A stretch of 64,000 bases of DNA, taken from contig NZ_KB898729.1 in the NCBI RefSeq assembly GCF_000377785.1, forward strand, positions 62,001 through 126,000. The letters run 5' to 3'. A program made the position numbers and the translations under genes. The stretch is from Thioalkalivibrio sp. ALJ24 (GTDB lineage: Bacteria; Pseudomonadota; Gammaproteobacteria; Ectothiorhodospirales; Ectothiorhodospiraceae). Every line of letters begins with the position of its first letter. Position 1 is the stretch's first letter. This document shows, piece after piece, positions 29,712-37,780 of this stretch. The notes below the pieces were generated by a model. That model saw nothing but the letters and a program-made list of their open reading frames with translations. It ran no database searches and was not told the DNA's origin.

Positions 29712-31097
29712 TTACACCGGCATGTGGCCGCTCAGCAGCCAGGCCGCCATGCCGAAGTAGACCGCCAGACCGGTGAAGTCCTTGATGGTGGTGATGAACG
29801 GGTCGGCACCGGGCGCGTGGTCCACCCCGATCTTCAGCAGCACCCACGGCAGCAGGAAGCCCAGGATCGAAGCGGTGAACACGGAGAAGAACAGCGCCGT
29901 GCCGACCACGAAGCCCAGCTCCGGGATGTCGTTCGGTGCCCCCTGCCAGAAGTGGGCAATGATCCCGGCCAGCACGGCCATGATGACCCCCATGGCCAGA
30001 CCCACGCCCCCTTCACGCAACAGATGGTTACGGAAGAAGCGGCTCAGGTTGATATGCCCCAGCGCCAGCCCGCGGGCAAAGATCGTGGTCGACTGGGTAC
30101 CCACATTACCGCCCATGTCCATCACCAGCGGGATGAAGATCGCCAGCGCGACCACCGCTGCCAGGGTGTCCTCGAAGAAATCGATCACCCCGCCCACGGC
30201 CAGACCGCCCGCCAGCGTCACCATGAGGAAGGCCATGCGCACCTTGACCGCGTAGCCGATCCCCCCGGAGGTGAGCTTCTCCGAACGCACGACATCCTTG
30301 TGGTGCAGCAGGTCGCCGATCCCCGCCTTCTTGTAGAAGTCCTCCGAGGTGTCTTCCTCGAGCACGTCCATCGCATCGTCGATGCGCAGCACGCCCACCA
30401 GCACGCCGTCGGCATCCAGCACCGGCAGCCAGGGCAGGTCGGTACGCTGCAGCAGGCGCGCGGCCTCTACCTTGTCGCCATCCGGCGTGGTGTAGAAATC
30501 CTCCATTTCGAGAAGTTCGCCCACCGGCTGTTCCGGTTCGGCGCGGAACACCCGACCCAGGCGTACGAGGCCGCGGTAGTGGTGTTCGCGGTCGGTGATC
30601 AGCAGCGCCGCCCCGACATCCTCGGGCATCCGGCGGTCCTCGCGCAGGCGCGCGGTGACCTCGCCGACGGTCTCCTCCGGGGTCACCCAGAACAGCGGGC
30701 GCCGCATGACCCGGGCCACGGTGTCCTCGTCCTGGCGCCACAGGGCGTGGACCTTGTCGCGCTTCGGTGCCGGAAGCGCGTTCAGCAGATCGGAGGACAG
30801 GGATTTGCTGGCCAGGTTCAGGGCACGCGCGAGGGTGTAGGCCGGCAGGCGCTGCACCAGTTCACGCGCCTCGGTCTGCGGCATGTTCTCCAGCAGGATC
30901 GCCTGCTCTTCATCGTCCATCGCGAGGAAGACGGCGCGGCGCTCGGCGGCGTCCACGCCTTCCAGCAGGGTCCAGCGGGTACGCGGGTCCAGTTCGGCCA
31001 GGCGTTCGGCCGTGATCGCCGGCACCGGGTGCATCAGTTCGGCCCGGGCGCGCTCCAGCTCGCCCGCATCGATCATTTCAAGAATGGTGTCGTTCAT
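29712..31097 (-). CDS. mgtE: Magnesium transporter MgtE
   Basis: A 461-residue Mg2+ channel/transporter. An N-terminal helical Mg2+-sensing domain (about 1-125) is followed by two CBS domains (about 130-250) and a five-helix membrane domain. The membrane domain contains PLVMDMGGNVGTQSTTIFARGLALG, the MgtE signature with the pore residues, and ends GADPFITTIKDFTGLAVYFG. The ATG at 31097 has an AGGAG site. A long leader lies upstream with a 33-codon ORF and a possible pairing between that ORF and the region before the mgtE ribosome binding site, suggesting Mg2+-dependent control. Confidence 0.95.
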   Translation of the reverse strand: MNDTILEMIDAGELERARAELMHPVPAITAERLAELDPRTRWTLLEGVDAAERRAVFLAMDDEEQAILLENMPQTEARELVQRLPAYTLARALNLASKSLSSDLLNALPAPKRDKVHALWRQDEDTVARVMRRPLFWVTPEETVGEVTARLREDRRMPEDVGAALLITDREHHYRGLVRLGRVFRAEPEQPVGELLEMEDFYTTPDGDKVEAARLLQRTDLPWLPVLDADGVLVGVLRIDDAMDVLEEDTSEDFYKKAGIGDLLHHKDVVRSEKLTSGGIGYAVKVRMAFLMVTLAGGLAVGGVIDFFEDTLAAVVALAIFIPLVMDMGGNVGTQSTTIFARGLALGHINLSRFFRNHLLREGGVGLAMGVIMAVLAGIIAHFWQGAPNDIPELGFVVGTALFFSVFTASILGFLLPWVLLKIGVDHAPGADPFITTIKDFTGLAVYFGMAAWLLSGHMPV

Positions 31098-31131
31098 TGC
31101 AATGCTCCTCGTACTTGTAAAGTAAAAGTCA

Positions 31132-31240
31132 CGCGGGGCAACGCAAAAGACAAAACATTCCCGTGACCGCCGACGGCGGCCCCTTTACCGGACCCCCTTC
31201 AGCGATGTGAACATTTTTACTTTTTCATTACTGCCCCGCG
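31132..31240 (-). promoter_or_regulatory. Possible attenuation-type RNA pairing in the mgtE leader
   Basis: In the minus-strand RNA, CGCGGGGCA (31240-31232, inside codons 16-18 of the leader ORF) is exactly complementary to TGCCCCGCG (31140-31132), which lies about 35 bases before the mgtE start. Between them sits a GC hairpin (GGCCGCC-GTC-GGCGGTC type, about 31164-31182). Ribosome position on the leader ORF would decide whether the long-range pair can form. This is inferred from sequence only. Confidence 0.4.
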
Positions 31241-31286
31241 ACGGGATTAAAGGTCGCGATCCGGGGTCGTCATCGTCCTGTGGCAT
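31185..31286 (-). CDS. Putative 33-residue leader peptide of mgtE
   Basis: The peptide begins MPQDDDDPGSRPLIPSRG and ends in a basic tail, SLKGVR. An AGGAGG ribosome binding site lies five bases before the ATG, better than that of many genes here. The stop is 87 bases before mgtE. Four aspartates followed by proline at the N-terminus form the type of nascent chain known to destabilise translating ribosomes at low Mg2+, as described for E. coli MgtL, which contains EPDP. No homologue is recognised; translation and function are inferred. Confidence 0.5.
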   Translation of the reverse strand: MPQDDDDPGSRPLIPSRGSNEKVKMFTSLKGVR

Positions 31287-31509
31287 ACAGGCCTCCTGTT
31301 TTGACTGTGAACGCAGTTCCGGGACATGCGGCCGCAACGGCCACGCGCATACGCACGCGCCGACATCGGCAACGGTCCGAAGGGGGCTGGGACGACACGG
31401 CAATGGCCACACGGGCTCGGATGCGCAGAAGCCGCGCGTGACGCAGAAGGCCGGTTCGGGAAGAGAGAGCCCGGAGGGGGCTTCAGGAAGGGGACAGAGG
31501 ATTTCGACC

Positions 31510-31545
31510 GTCCCCGGAGTCACACATATCGCTGACACCGGGGAC
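31510..31545. other. Strong hairpin in the 690-base gap upstream of mgtE
   Basis: GTCCCCGG and CCGGGGAC form an 8-bp stem. It is extended inward, past an A-A mismatch, by GTCA/TGAC around a 10-base loop. It lies in the gap between the AraC gene and mgtE (31098-31787). Apart from the leader ORF, this hairpin and a candidate promoter, I see no gene in that gap. Base composition there is more AT-rich than the surroundings, especially 31621-31740. It could be part of a long mgtE leader RNA. Confidence 0.45.
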
Positions 31546-31683
31546 CGTCGTGGCCCGATCAACGGGCGAGGAGGCTCCGATGGCAACGATATGCATGCTC
31601 GCTCCGGTCACCGACCCGGCGATCATGCAAGTATCGACAACAACAACCCATCATCGGGACCTCTGCTCTGGAACACGGGATCA

Positions 31684-31711
31684 ATTTTACATATCCGGGG
31701 CCGGAACACAA
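31684..31711 (-). promoter_or_regulatory. Candidate distal promoter for the mgtE leader transcript
   Basis: On the minus strand TTGTGT (31706-31711) and TAAAAT (31684-31689) are 16 bases apart in an AT-rich patch. If used, it would give a leader of nearly 600 bases before mgtE that includes the hairpin at 31510 and the leader ORF. The -35 box is poor, so confidence is low. Confidence 0.3.
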
Positions 31712-31787
31712 ACCCAAAAACAAAATTTCTGCGTGTCCGGAGCAAACGGTGGCGAAGAGAACGCGGGCATGCGAGCACGCAGATCCG

Positions 31788-32714
31788 TCAGTGTCTGCCG
31801 AAACGGCGCATCCACTGGCGCAGGCGACCGGGGCCGAAGCCGTGGACGCGCTTGAACGCCTTGCGAAACGCAGGCTCGGAGGCATACCCCACCTGCTCCA
31901 TGACCCCGGCCACGGATTCCCGGCCATCCCGCAGCAGGCGTTCGGCGAGCACCATCCGCCACTGGGTGAGGTACTCGATGGGGGACTGGCCCACCAGCGC
32001 GTGAAAGCGCTCGGCAAAACTGCTGCGTGACATCGCGGCCTCGCCGGCCAGACCCTCCAGCGTCCAGGCCGCCTCGGGGCGGGCGTGCAGCGCATCCAGC
32101 GCACGCCGGATCCGCTCGTCGGCCAGGGCCGCCATCAGGGAACCGGGAGGCGGTTCCCCGGCGCGGCAGACATGGTGGCGGACGGCCATCACGAACAGGG
32201 TATCCGCGAGGCGATCCAGCACGGGGCGATAGCCGGGCGGGCGCTCCATCAGTTCAATGAACATCAGTCGCGCCAGATGCCCGAGGCGCTCCCCCGCCTC
32301 GGCGTGGCGAATGATGACGCAGCCGGGCAAGCCGGACAGCACCGGGTTGCGGCGGCCGGAATCGAATTCGAAATGGCCGCACAAAAGCTGCGTGACCGCG
32401 GCATGATCCGGGTCCTCGCCGGTCACCAGGTTCAGGTGGTTGGCGGGATCCTCCCAGGAATCGCGGCTGGACAGCAGGTGCCAGTCATCGTGGGGCAGCA
32501 ACAGCAGATCCCCGGCCTCCAGACGCCGCACCGGGGCATCCACCATGTGGAGGTAACAGCCGCCTTCGCCCACCAGATGGAAGCTTGCGTTCCCCGTCCC
32601 CGAGGTGCCCAGCTGCCACTCGCCGCACAGGCGGGGGTTGGTGTCGATCCGCGCCCGCAGGTTGTACGCGGCCAGCACGGTGGAGAGCACATCGTCGACG
32701 GGCATCGGGTCCAT
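31788..32714 (-). CDS. AraC family regulator with cupin sensor domain
   Basis: 308 residues. The N-terminal cupin-like domain (GTSGTGNASFHLVGEGGCYLH, then LEAGDLLLLPHDDWH; about 1-190) is of the AraC cupin_6 type. The C-terminal double helix-turn-helix is complete, with LAGEAAMSRSSFAERFHALVGQ and GYASEPAFRKAFKRVHG. It is divergent from the DoxX/precursor/DUF692/DUF2063 operon across 185 bases and is its likely regulator. The ligand is unknown; oxidants, aldehydes or metals are seen for relatives. Confidence 0.88.
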   Translation of the reverse strand: MDPMPVDDVLSTVLAAYNLRARIDTNPRLCGEWQLGTSGTGNASFHLVGEGGCYLHMVDAPVRRLEAGDLLLLPHDDWHLLSSRDSWEDPANHLNLVTGEDPDHAAVTQLLCGHFEFDSGRRNPVLSGLPGCVIIRHAEAGERLGHLARLMFIELMERPPGYRPVLDRLADTLFVMAVRHHVCRAGEPPPGSLMAALADERIRRALDALHARPEAAWTLEGLAGEAAMSRSSFAERFHALVGQSPIEYLTQWRMVLAERLLRDGRESVAGVMEQVGYASEPAFRKAFKRVHGFGPGRLRQWMRRFGRH

Positions 32715-32899
32715 GGCGGGTTGCTCCGGATTTGCTGCACACAGGCCCAGCCTAACCCGACAGTCGCGCAGAAACCGTCAGGGGAACCACGGATACCGGT
32801 TCCGGACGATCGAGCATAAACCCTGGCCCCGTGGACCTCCCGGTTTCCACTGCACCGATCCAGACTTCAGGTAACGGATCGACGCAGGGAGGAACCAGC

Positions 32900-33520
32900 A
32901 TGGAAACCACACGGACCCTGGCCATCGGTGCCCAGCGGGCACTGGACACCACCCGCGGGGCGGATTTCCTGGCCCCGCTGCTTCTGCGGCTCTATCTGGC
33001 GCCCGTCTTCTGGATGGCGGGAACCAACAAGCTGGACGGCCTGCTGCCGTCCGAACAGGTGGTGATGTGGTTCGGCAACCCGGACTGGGGGCTGGGGATG
33101 CCGTTTCCGTACCTGATGGTCCTGCTGTCCGCCTACGCGGAGATCCTCGGCGCGCTCGCCCTGCTCCTGGGACTGGCCACCCGCTGGGCCACCATCCCGC
33201 TGATGATCACGATGGTGGTGGCGGCCGTCACCGTGCATCTGGAGCACGGCTGGCAACGCATCTCCGACCCGATGATGTGCCTGTTCAACTGCGACGGGAT
33301 CGCCGAGGCGCAACAGCGCCTGGACCGGGCGAAGTCGATCCTGCAGGAACACGGCAACTACGACTGGCTCACCGAGGCCGGCAACTTCGCAATCGTCAAC
33401 AACGGCATCGAGATGGCCGCGACGTACTTCGTGATGCTGCTGGCGCTGTTTTTCATCGGAGCCGGCCGCTATCTGAGTCTTGATTACTACATCCGCCGCC
33501 GGTTCATGCACCGCGGATGA
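32900..33520 (+). CDS. DoxX family membrane protein of the RiPP operon
   Basis: A 206-residue inner-membrane protein with four or five helices. Characteristic segments are LLLRLYLAPVFWMAGTNKL, MPFPYLMVLLSAYAEILGALALLLGLATRWA and AATYFVMLLALFFIGAGRYLSLDYYI. DoxX-type proteins accompany DUF692/DUF2063 operons that make Cys-modified metallophore peptides and are thought to help maturation or electron transfer at the membrane. The stretch between helices two and three (SDPMMCLFNCDGIAEAQQRLDRAKSIL) is an extra loop with two cysteines. The ATG at 32900 follows GGAGGAA. The precursor gene follows after 68 bases. Confidence 0.88.
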   Translation: METTRTLAIGAQRALDTTRGADFLAPLLLRLYLAPVFWMAGTNKLDGLLPSEQVVMWFGNPDWGLGMPFPYLMVLLSAYAEILGALALLLGLATRWATIPLMITMVVAAVTVHLEHGWQRISDPMMCLFNCDGIAEAQQRLDRAKSILQEHGNYDWLTEAGNFAIVNNGIEMAATYFVMLLALFFIGAGRYLSLDYYIRRRFMHRG

Positions 33521-33527
33521 GAGCGAA

Positions 33528-33544
33528 AGCCGCCGCAAGCGGCT
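33528..33544 (+). promoter_or_regulatory. Small intergenic hairpin before the RiPP precursor gene
   Basis: AGCCGC-CGCAA-GCGGCT forms a six-bp stem seven bases after the DoxX stop and 45 bases before the precursor ATG. It has no U-tract. It may protect or separate the precursor mRNA, which is usually needed in excess over the modifying enzymes. Confidence 0.35.
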
Positions 33545-33588
33545 ATAACCACCGAGGGCCCCGGGCTCGCAATCGAGAGGAAACCACC

Positions 33589-33888
33589 ATGAAAGACGAA
33601 CTGTTCTCCATGAAATCCCTGGCCGGTGCGGCCGGCGCCGCCGCAGTCGGCCTGGCCATGTCCACCACGCCCGCGTTCGCCTCGGCCGATCTGGATCACG
33701 GCTATCAGCAGGCCGGCGGGTACACCCAGCTCGCCGAAGGGGCCTGCGGTGAAGGCACCTGCGGGGCCAGCGACGACGGCGACAAGGACAGCGAAGGCGC
33801 CTGTGGCGAAGGCACCTGCGGCGGCTCGGACGAATCCGACGACAAGGATTCGGAAGGCGCCTGCGGGGAGGGAACCTGTGGCGGCTGA
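33589..33888 (+). CDS. HvfA-type Cys-rich RiPP precursor
   Basis: 99 residues. A signal peptide (about 1-33, ending AFASA) is followed by a short spacer and three copies of [10 protein letters not shown] separated by Asp/Ser-rich linkers. The cysteines are C53/C58, C72/C77 and C92/C97. In related systems DUF692 (MNIO) enzymes convert the Cys of EGxC repeats to heterocycles that bind copper or other metals in the periplasm. The gene lies between DoxX and DUF692 genes, and its 3' end overlaps the DUF692 start by 11 bases. Repeat number and linkers are readily visible; the modification is inferred from the family. Confidence 0.88.
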   Translation: MKDELFSMKSLAGAAGAAAVGLAMSTTPAFASADLDHGYQQAGGYTQLAEGACGEGTCGASDDGDKDSEGACGEGTCGGSDESDDKDSEGACGEGTCGG

Positions 33889-34765
33889 GCGTCTCGCTCC
33901 GGTCTGCCCGGCCCGCGTCAGCGGCGCCGGGCTCGGCCTGCGGCGGGGCCTCCTGGCCCCGCTGGCCGAGGCGCCGGAGGCGAGCGACGCCCCGGGGTTC
34001 TTCGAGGCCGCGCCGGAAAACTGGATGCACCTGAGCGGGCGCCTGGGCCGGGTCTTCCGCCAATATACGGAAGCACACCCGTTTGCCTGTCACGGGCTGT
34101 CCCTGGACATTGGCGGACCGCGCCCGCTCGACCGGGAATTCCTGGCAGCACTGCGGCGCTTTCTCGACACCCATGGCATCGACGACTACAGCGAACACCT
34201 GTCGTCCTGCGGCGACGGCTCGGGCCATCTCTACGACCTGATGCCACTGCCGTTCACCGAAGAGGCCGTGCACCACGTGGCGGACCGCGTCCGCACGGTT
34301 CAGGATGTGCTCGGTCGGCGTATGGCCCTGGAAAACGTGTCCTACTACACGGCCCTGTGGACCGACCTCGACGAAGCGACGTTCATCCGCGCCGTGCTGG
34401 AGGAGGCCGACTGCGATCTCCTGCTGGATGTGAACAACATCGTGGTCAACAGCGTGAATCACGGCTATGACGCCGCGACCTTCCTCGATTCGCTCCCGCT
34501 GGAGCGGGTGCGGTACATCCACATCGCCGGGCACGACGACGAAGCCCCGGACCTCAAGGTCGACACCCACGGCCAGCCGGTGGGAGACGAGGCCTGGGCC
34601 CTGCTGGCACGCGCCTTCGACCGCCTGGGACCGGTGCCGACCCTGCTGGAGCGGGATTTCAACCTGCCGCCGCTGGAGGAACTGCTGGCGGAGGTCGAGG
34701 CCATCCGGCAGTTGCAACAAGCGGTGCCGCGGCAGGACCGACTTGCCGGGGTGGAACATGCCTGA
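33878..34765 (+). CDS. DUF692/MNIO peptide-modifying enzyme (HvfB type)
   Basis: A 295-residue TIM-barrel-like multinuclear non-heme iron oxygenase. Family segments are [71 protein letters not shown] and YIHIAGHDD with the metal-binding His, Asp and Glu residues, then DTHGQPV. I set the start at GTG 33878, preceded by GGGGAGGG. The first downstream ATG would remove the N-terminal barrel strand. It overlaps the precursor gene by 11 bases and the DUF2063 gene by eight, so all three are coupled. Its predicted job is modification of the EGxC cysteines. Confidence 0.9.
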   Translation: MAAERLAPVCPARVSGAGLGLRRGLLAPLAEAPEASDAPGFFEAAPENWMHLSGRLGRVFRQYTEAHPFACHGLSLDIGGPRPLDREFLAALRRFLDTHGIDDYSEHLSSCGDGSGHLYDLMPLPFTEEAVHHVADRVRTVQDVLGRRMALENVSYYTALWTDLDEATFIRAVLEEADCDLLLDVNNIVVNSVNHGYDAATFLDSLPLERVRYIHIAGHDDEAPDLKVDTHGQPVGDEAWALLARAFDRLGPVPTLLERDFNLPPLEELLAEVEAIRQLQQAVPRQDRLAGVEHA

Positions 34766-35522
34766 CACGGACGCCCGGGCGCTCCAAGAGGCCTTCGCCC
34801 GCCACCTGCGCGACCCGGACCGATACCCGCCGCCGGAGGGGCTGGAGGACCGCCGACTGGCGATCTACCGGCGACTGTTCATCAACAATGTGGCGGGCCT
34901 GCTGGGGCGCGGCTTTCCGGTGCTGCGCAGGACACTGACGGAAGACCCGTGGCTGGCGCTGGTGCGCGATTTCTATCGCGACCACGGCTGCCGCACGCCG
35001 TATTTTCCGCAACTGGGCAACGAATTCGTGAGCTATCTGTCCGACGGGCGTCCGGCCGCCGCCGGCGACCCGCCATTTCTTGCGGAGCTGGCGCACTACG
35101 AGCGCGTGGAGACCGAACTGTTCTACGCCGACGAGGAGCCGGACGAAGCCTGCGACCCCGAAGGCGACGTGCTGGCTGACATCCCTGTTTTCTCGCCCGC
35201 GGCCCGCCTGCTGGCCTACCGCTTCCCGGTCCATCGGATCGGGCCGGAGTTTCGCCCGGAGGCCCCGGGCGATTCACCCACCCTGCTGCTCGCCTGTCGC
35301 GCACCGGATGATCGCATCCGCTTCGCCGAGCTGAACCCGCTGGGCGCGCGTCTGCTGTGGCGCATCATCGAAGAGCCGGCGGCGGGCCACGAGCAGATCC
35401 GGCGCGTGGCCGGCGACTTCGGACTCGAGGCCACCCCCGAGCTGACGGCCAGCGGTCACGATCTGCTGACGCATTATCGCGGCCTCGGGGCCATCCTCGG
35501 CACGCGGGCAGCCATGGACTAA
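34758..35522 (+). CDS. DUF2063 peptide-recognition partner (HvfC type)
   Basis: 254 residues. The N-terminal DUF2063 domain ([60 protein letters not shown]; about 5-100) is the conserved partner of DUF692 enzymes and is thought to bring the precursor to the enzyme. The C-terminal half (about 130-250) contains [13 protein letters not shown] and is specific to this type. It starts at ATG 34758, overlapping the DUF692 gene by eight bases. The stop overlaps the convergent kinase gene by a few bases, so the operon ends here. Confidence 0.9.
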   Translation: MPDTDARALQEAFARHLRDPDRYPPPEGLEDRRLAIYRRLFINNVAGLLGRGFPVLRRTLTEDPWLALVRDFYRDHGCRTPYFPQLGNEFVSYLSDGRPAAAGDPPFLAELAHYERVETELFYADEEPDEACDPEGDVLADIPVFSPAARLLAYRFPVHRIGPEFRPEAPGDSPTLLLACRAPDDRIRFAELNPLGARLLWRIIEEPAAGHEQIRRVAGDFGLEATPELTASGHDLLTHYRGLGAILGTRAAMD

Positions 35523-36397
35523 GTCCAGGCCGCCACCGCGCTGCGGTAGAACCCGGGGTCGGTGGTGGTGGCGCCCTGCAGGGTGCACACGCGGGCGGCG
35601 AATTCGAGCGCCCGGTGCAGGGTGCCTTCCCAGCCCCAGCCGCGGCGCAGCCCCAGGATGGCGACGCTGGCGAAGGCGTCGCCGGCGCCCACGGCATCCT
35701 GCATGCCCTCTACCACCGGGGCGCGGGCGCTCACGGGCTGACCGGCCCGCGGATGAATCTCGGCGCCGTCGGCGCCCAGGGTGACGATCAGCGCGGACTG
35801 GATGTCGCAGGCCTGCAGGCAGTGATCGGCGCGCTCCGCCGCCGGGGTGTCCGGGAACAGCGTGGCCAGCTCGTCGGCGTTCAGCTTGACCACGTCGGCA
35901 CCGCGGAGCAGGTCGCGCACGTCCTGCGGGTCGTACCACGGCTCGCGCAGGTTGGCGTCGACAAAGCGGCGTTCGCAGCGCCGGCGCAGGGCCGCCAGCT
36001 GCTCGCGGTTGCCGCTGCGCAGGGCCAGCGTGCCGTGATAGAGCAGCGGGATGCGGGCGGGCACCGCGGGATCCACCGCCGCGGGCAGGTCGTCATAGGC
36101 CTGGTCGGGCAGGATGTGGTAGGCGGGCTCGCCGGCCTCCACCGTCACCTGCACGGCGCCGGTGGGGGCCTGCGGATGCGTAAACAGCGCATCCTCCGCC
36201 AGGCCGACCTCGCGCATGGCCTCGCGCACGCGCGCGCCGGCGGCGTCGTTTCCGAGACCGCCGACGAACAGCACCGGCTCGCCCAGCTGATGGAGATTCC
36301 AGGCCACATTGAAGGGCGCGCCGCCCAGGACCTCGCGACCATCCGGGAAACGGTCGAACAGCACCTCGCCGAAGACAACGTCGGGGGCATCGGCCAT
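35519..36397 (-). CDS. PfkB family sugar kinase, fructokinase-like
   Basis: 292 residues. PfkB signatures are GGAPFNVAWNLHQLG near the N-terminus and DAVGAGDAFASV with the catalytic Asp near the C-terminus. The opening VVFGEVLFDRFPDG resembles fructokinases and related ribokinase-fold enzymes; the exact sugar cannot be told. The ATG at 36397 follows a strong GGAGGG site. It lies 29 bases after the diguanylate cyclase gene and may be co-transcribed with it. Its stop overlaps the end of the convergent DUF2063 gene. Confidence 0.88.
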   Translation of the reverse strand: MADAPDVVFGEVLFDRFPDGREVLGGAPFNVAWNLHQLGEPVLFVGGLGNDAAGARVREAMREVGLAEDALFTHPQAPTGAVQVTVEAGEPAYHILPDQAYDDLPAAVDPAVPARIPLLYHGTLALRSGNREQLAALRRRCERRFVDANLREPWYDPQDVRDLLRGADVVKLNADELATLFPDTPAAERADHCLQACDIQSALIVTLGADGAEIHPRAGQPVSARAPVVEGMQDAVGAGDAFASVAILGLRRGWGWEGTLHRALEFAARVCTLQGATTTDPGFYRSAVAAWT

Positions 36398-36426
36398 GCT
36401 CTTTCCCTCCTTGCGTTCGTGACGGG

Positions 36427-37707
36427 TTATCCGGAGGAGACCGCGACGATGCGATCCCGGCCCTGACGCTTGGCCGCCAGCAGGGCCTTGTCCGCGAGTT
36501 CGAACGCGCTCCCCTCCGGGGCGTCCGCGCGGATATCCGCGACCCCGCCGGAGATGGTCACCTTCAGCCGCTTGCTGCCCGCCTTCACCTGGATGGAGGC
36601 GACCTCGCGGCGCAGGCAATCGGCCAGGTCGCGGGCCGCCTCCAGCGGCTGGTGCACGACCATCACGAATTCCTCGCCGCCGTAGCGGGCGACGAAATCG
36701 GGTTTCTGGACACCTTCCGCCAGGACCTCGGCGACCGCCCGCAGGATTCGGTCGCCGGAGGTATGGCCGTACTCGTCGTTCACGCGCTTGAAATGATCGA
36801 TGTCCCAGACGATCAGTGACACCGGGCCGGCGTCGGGCCGCAGCTCGGCCATGCGCTGATCGAACGCGTTCCGGTTGAGCAGACCGGTGAGCTTGTCACG
36901 GCTGGCCTCGTCACGGGCCTCCGACAGGCGATCGCGTAGATCGGCGACCTGGCGCGCCAGCTGCTGACTGCGCGTGCGAAGGGCACGATTGCGTTCCATC
37001 GCCGCCAGCAGCTCGGCCTCGCGGGTGTCGCGGAAATCCTTCACCCGGTCCGCGACGCCGTCCAGACCGTCGATCACCTCGCGGCGCATGGTGTCGATAT
37101 CGGTGATGTCGATCACGCGCCCCTTGATGGTGCTGACATCGCCGGTGATGTTCTTCTGCAGCTCACGAATGGATTCCTTCGTGCGTTCGGAATGATCCTG
37201 ATCGGCGGACAGGGCCGAATCGACGTCGTTCAGGCGCGAGCGGATCTCGCTCATCACCTCGGTCAGCTGTTCGCGTTCGGCCAGGGCCTGGCCGCAGTTC
37301 TCCTCCAGCGCGGAGAAGACTCGCGCAAGGTTGCGCCGGACCAGGTCGGTGTCGCCGCGCTCCGCCGACTGGCGCACACCGGCGAGGTCCTCGGCGAGAA
37401 ACGGGAAGGTGCCCAGGCCGGTCTGGACCGCGGACAGCACAGCCTCGTCCATCGCTTCGCGCTGATCGTGCTGACGCATGGTGTCCGCCAGACGCGCGCT
37501 CATGCGATCAAGTGCCCGGGTATCTTCGGGATCCTCCTCGATGACACGGGTGAGGTCATGGACCGCGCCCTCGAGATCGGGCTCCCGGGCCGACAGCACG
37601 GCCAGCGAGCGCAGGGCCACGCGGCGCAGCGCGCGCATGCGTTCGCGCTCGTTCTGGAGCGCGGTTTCGAGCTCGATGACGGTCCTGCGCAGGTCGTTGT
37701 CGGCCAT
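36427..37707 (-). CDS. Diguanylate cyclase with long helical N-terminus
   Basis: 426 residues. The C-terminal GGDEF domain (about 265-426) reads RYGGEEF, which is active-type, with DKLTGLLNRNAF and VWDIDHFKRVNDEYGH. The N-terminal 260 residues are almost entirely helical and charged, and the last part is probably coiled coil; no named sensor domain is recognised. There is no signal peptide or membrane helix. The N-terminal RVALRSLAVLSAREPDLEGAVHDL segment resembles that of cyclases with a helical dimerisation module. It lies 73 bases after the EEP-fold gene. Confidence 0.9.
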   Translation of the reverse strand: MADNDLRRTVIELETALQNERERMRALRRVALRSLAVLSAREPDLEGAVHDLTRVIEEDPEDTRALDRMSARLADTMRQHDQREAMDEAVLSAVQTGLGTFPFLAEDLAGVRQSAERGDTDLVRRNLARVFSALEENCGQALAEREQLTEVMSEIRSRLNDVDSALSADQDHSERTKESIRELQKNITGDVSTIKGRVIDITDIDTMRREVIDGLDGVADRVKDFRDTREAELLAAMERNRALRTRSQQLARQVADLRDRLSEARDEASRDKLTGLLNRNAFDQRMAELRPDAGPVSLIVWDIDHFKRVNDEYGHTSGDRILRAVAEVLAEGVQKPDFVARYGGEEFVMVVHQPLEAARDLADCLRREVASIQVKAGSKRLKVTISGGVADIRADAPEGSAFELADKALLAAKRQGRDRIVAVSSG

Positions 37708-37780
37708 GGGTCTCCCTCGGTCGGGCGCCCATTACAGCCGATGGACGCCGCGAACGCCACCGCCGACGGTGCGGGCGAGG

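Noticed and set aside
31185-31586. 133-codon frame ending with the mgtE leader peptide
   Set aside because: It would need a TTG start without a ribosome binding site; only the last 33 codons have AGGAGG and an ATG.
31098-31787. M-box (ykoK) Mg2+ riboswitch upstream of mgtE
   Set aside because: I cannot recognise the conserved M-box core on the minus strand; a covariance search would be needed to exclude it fully.
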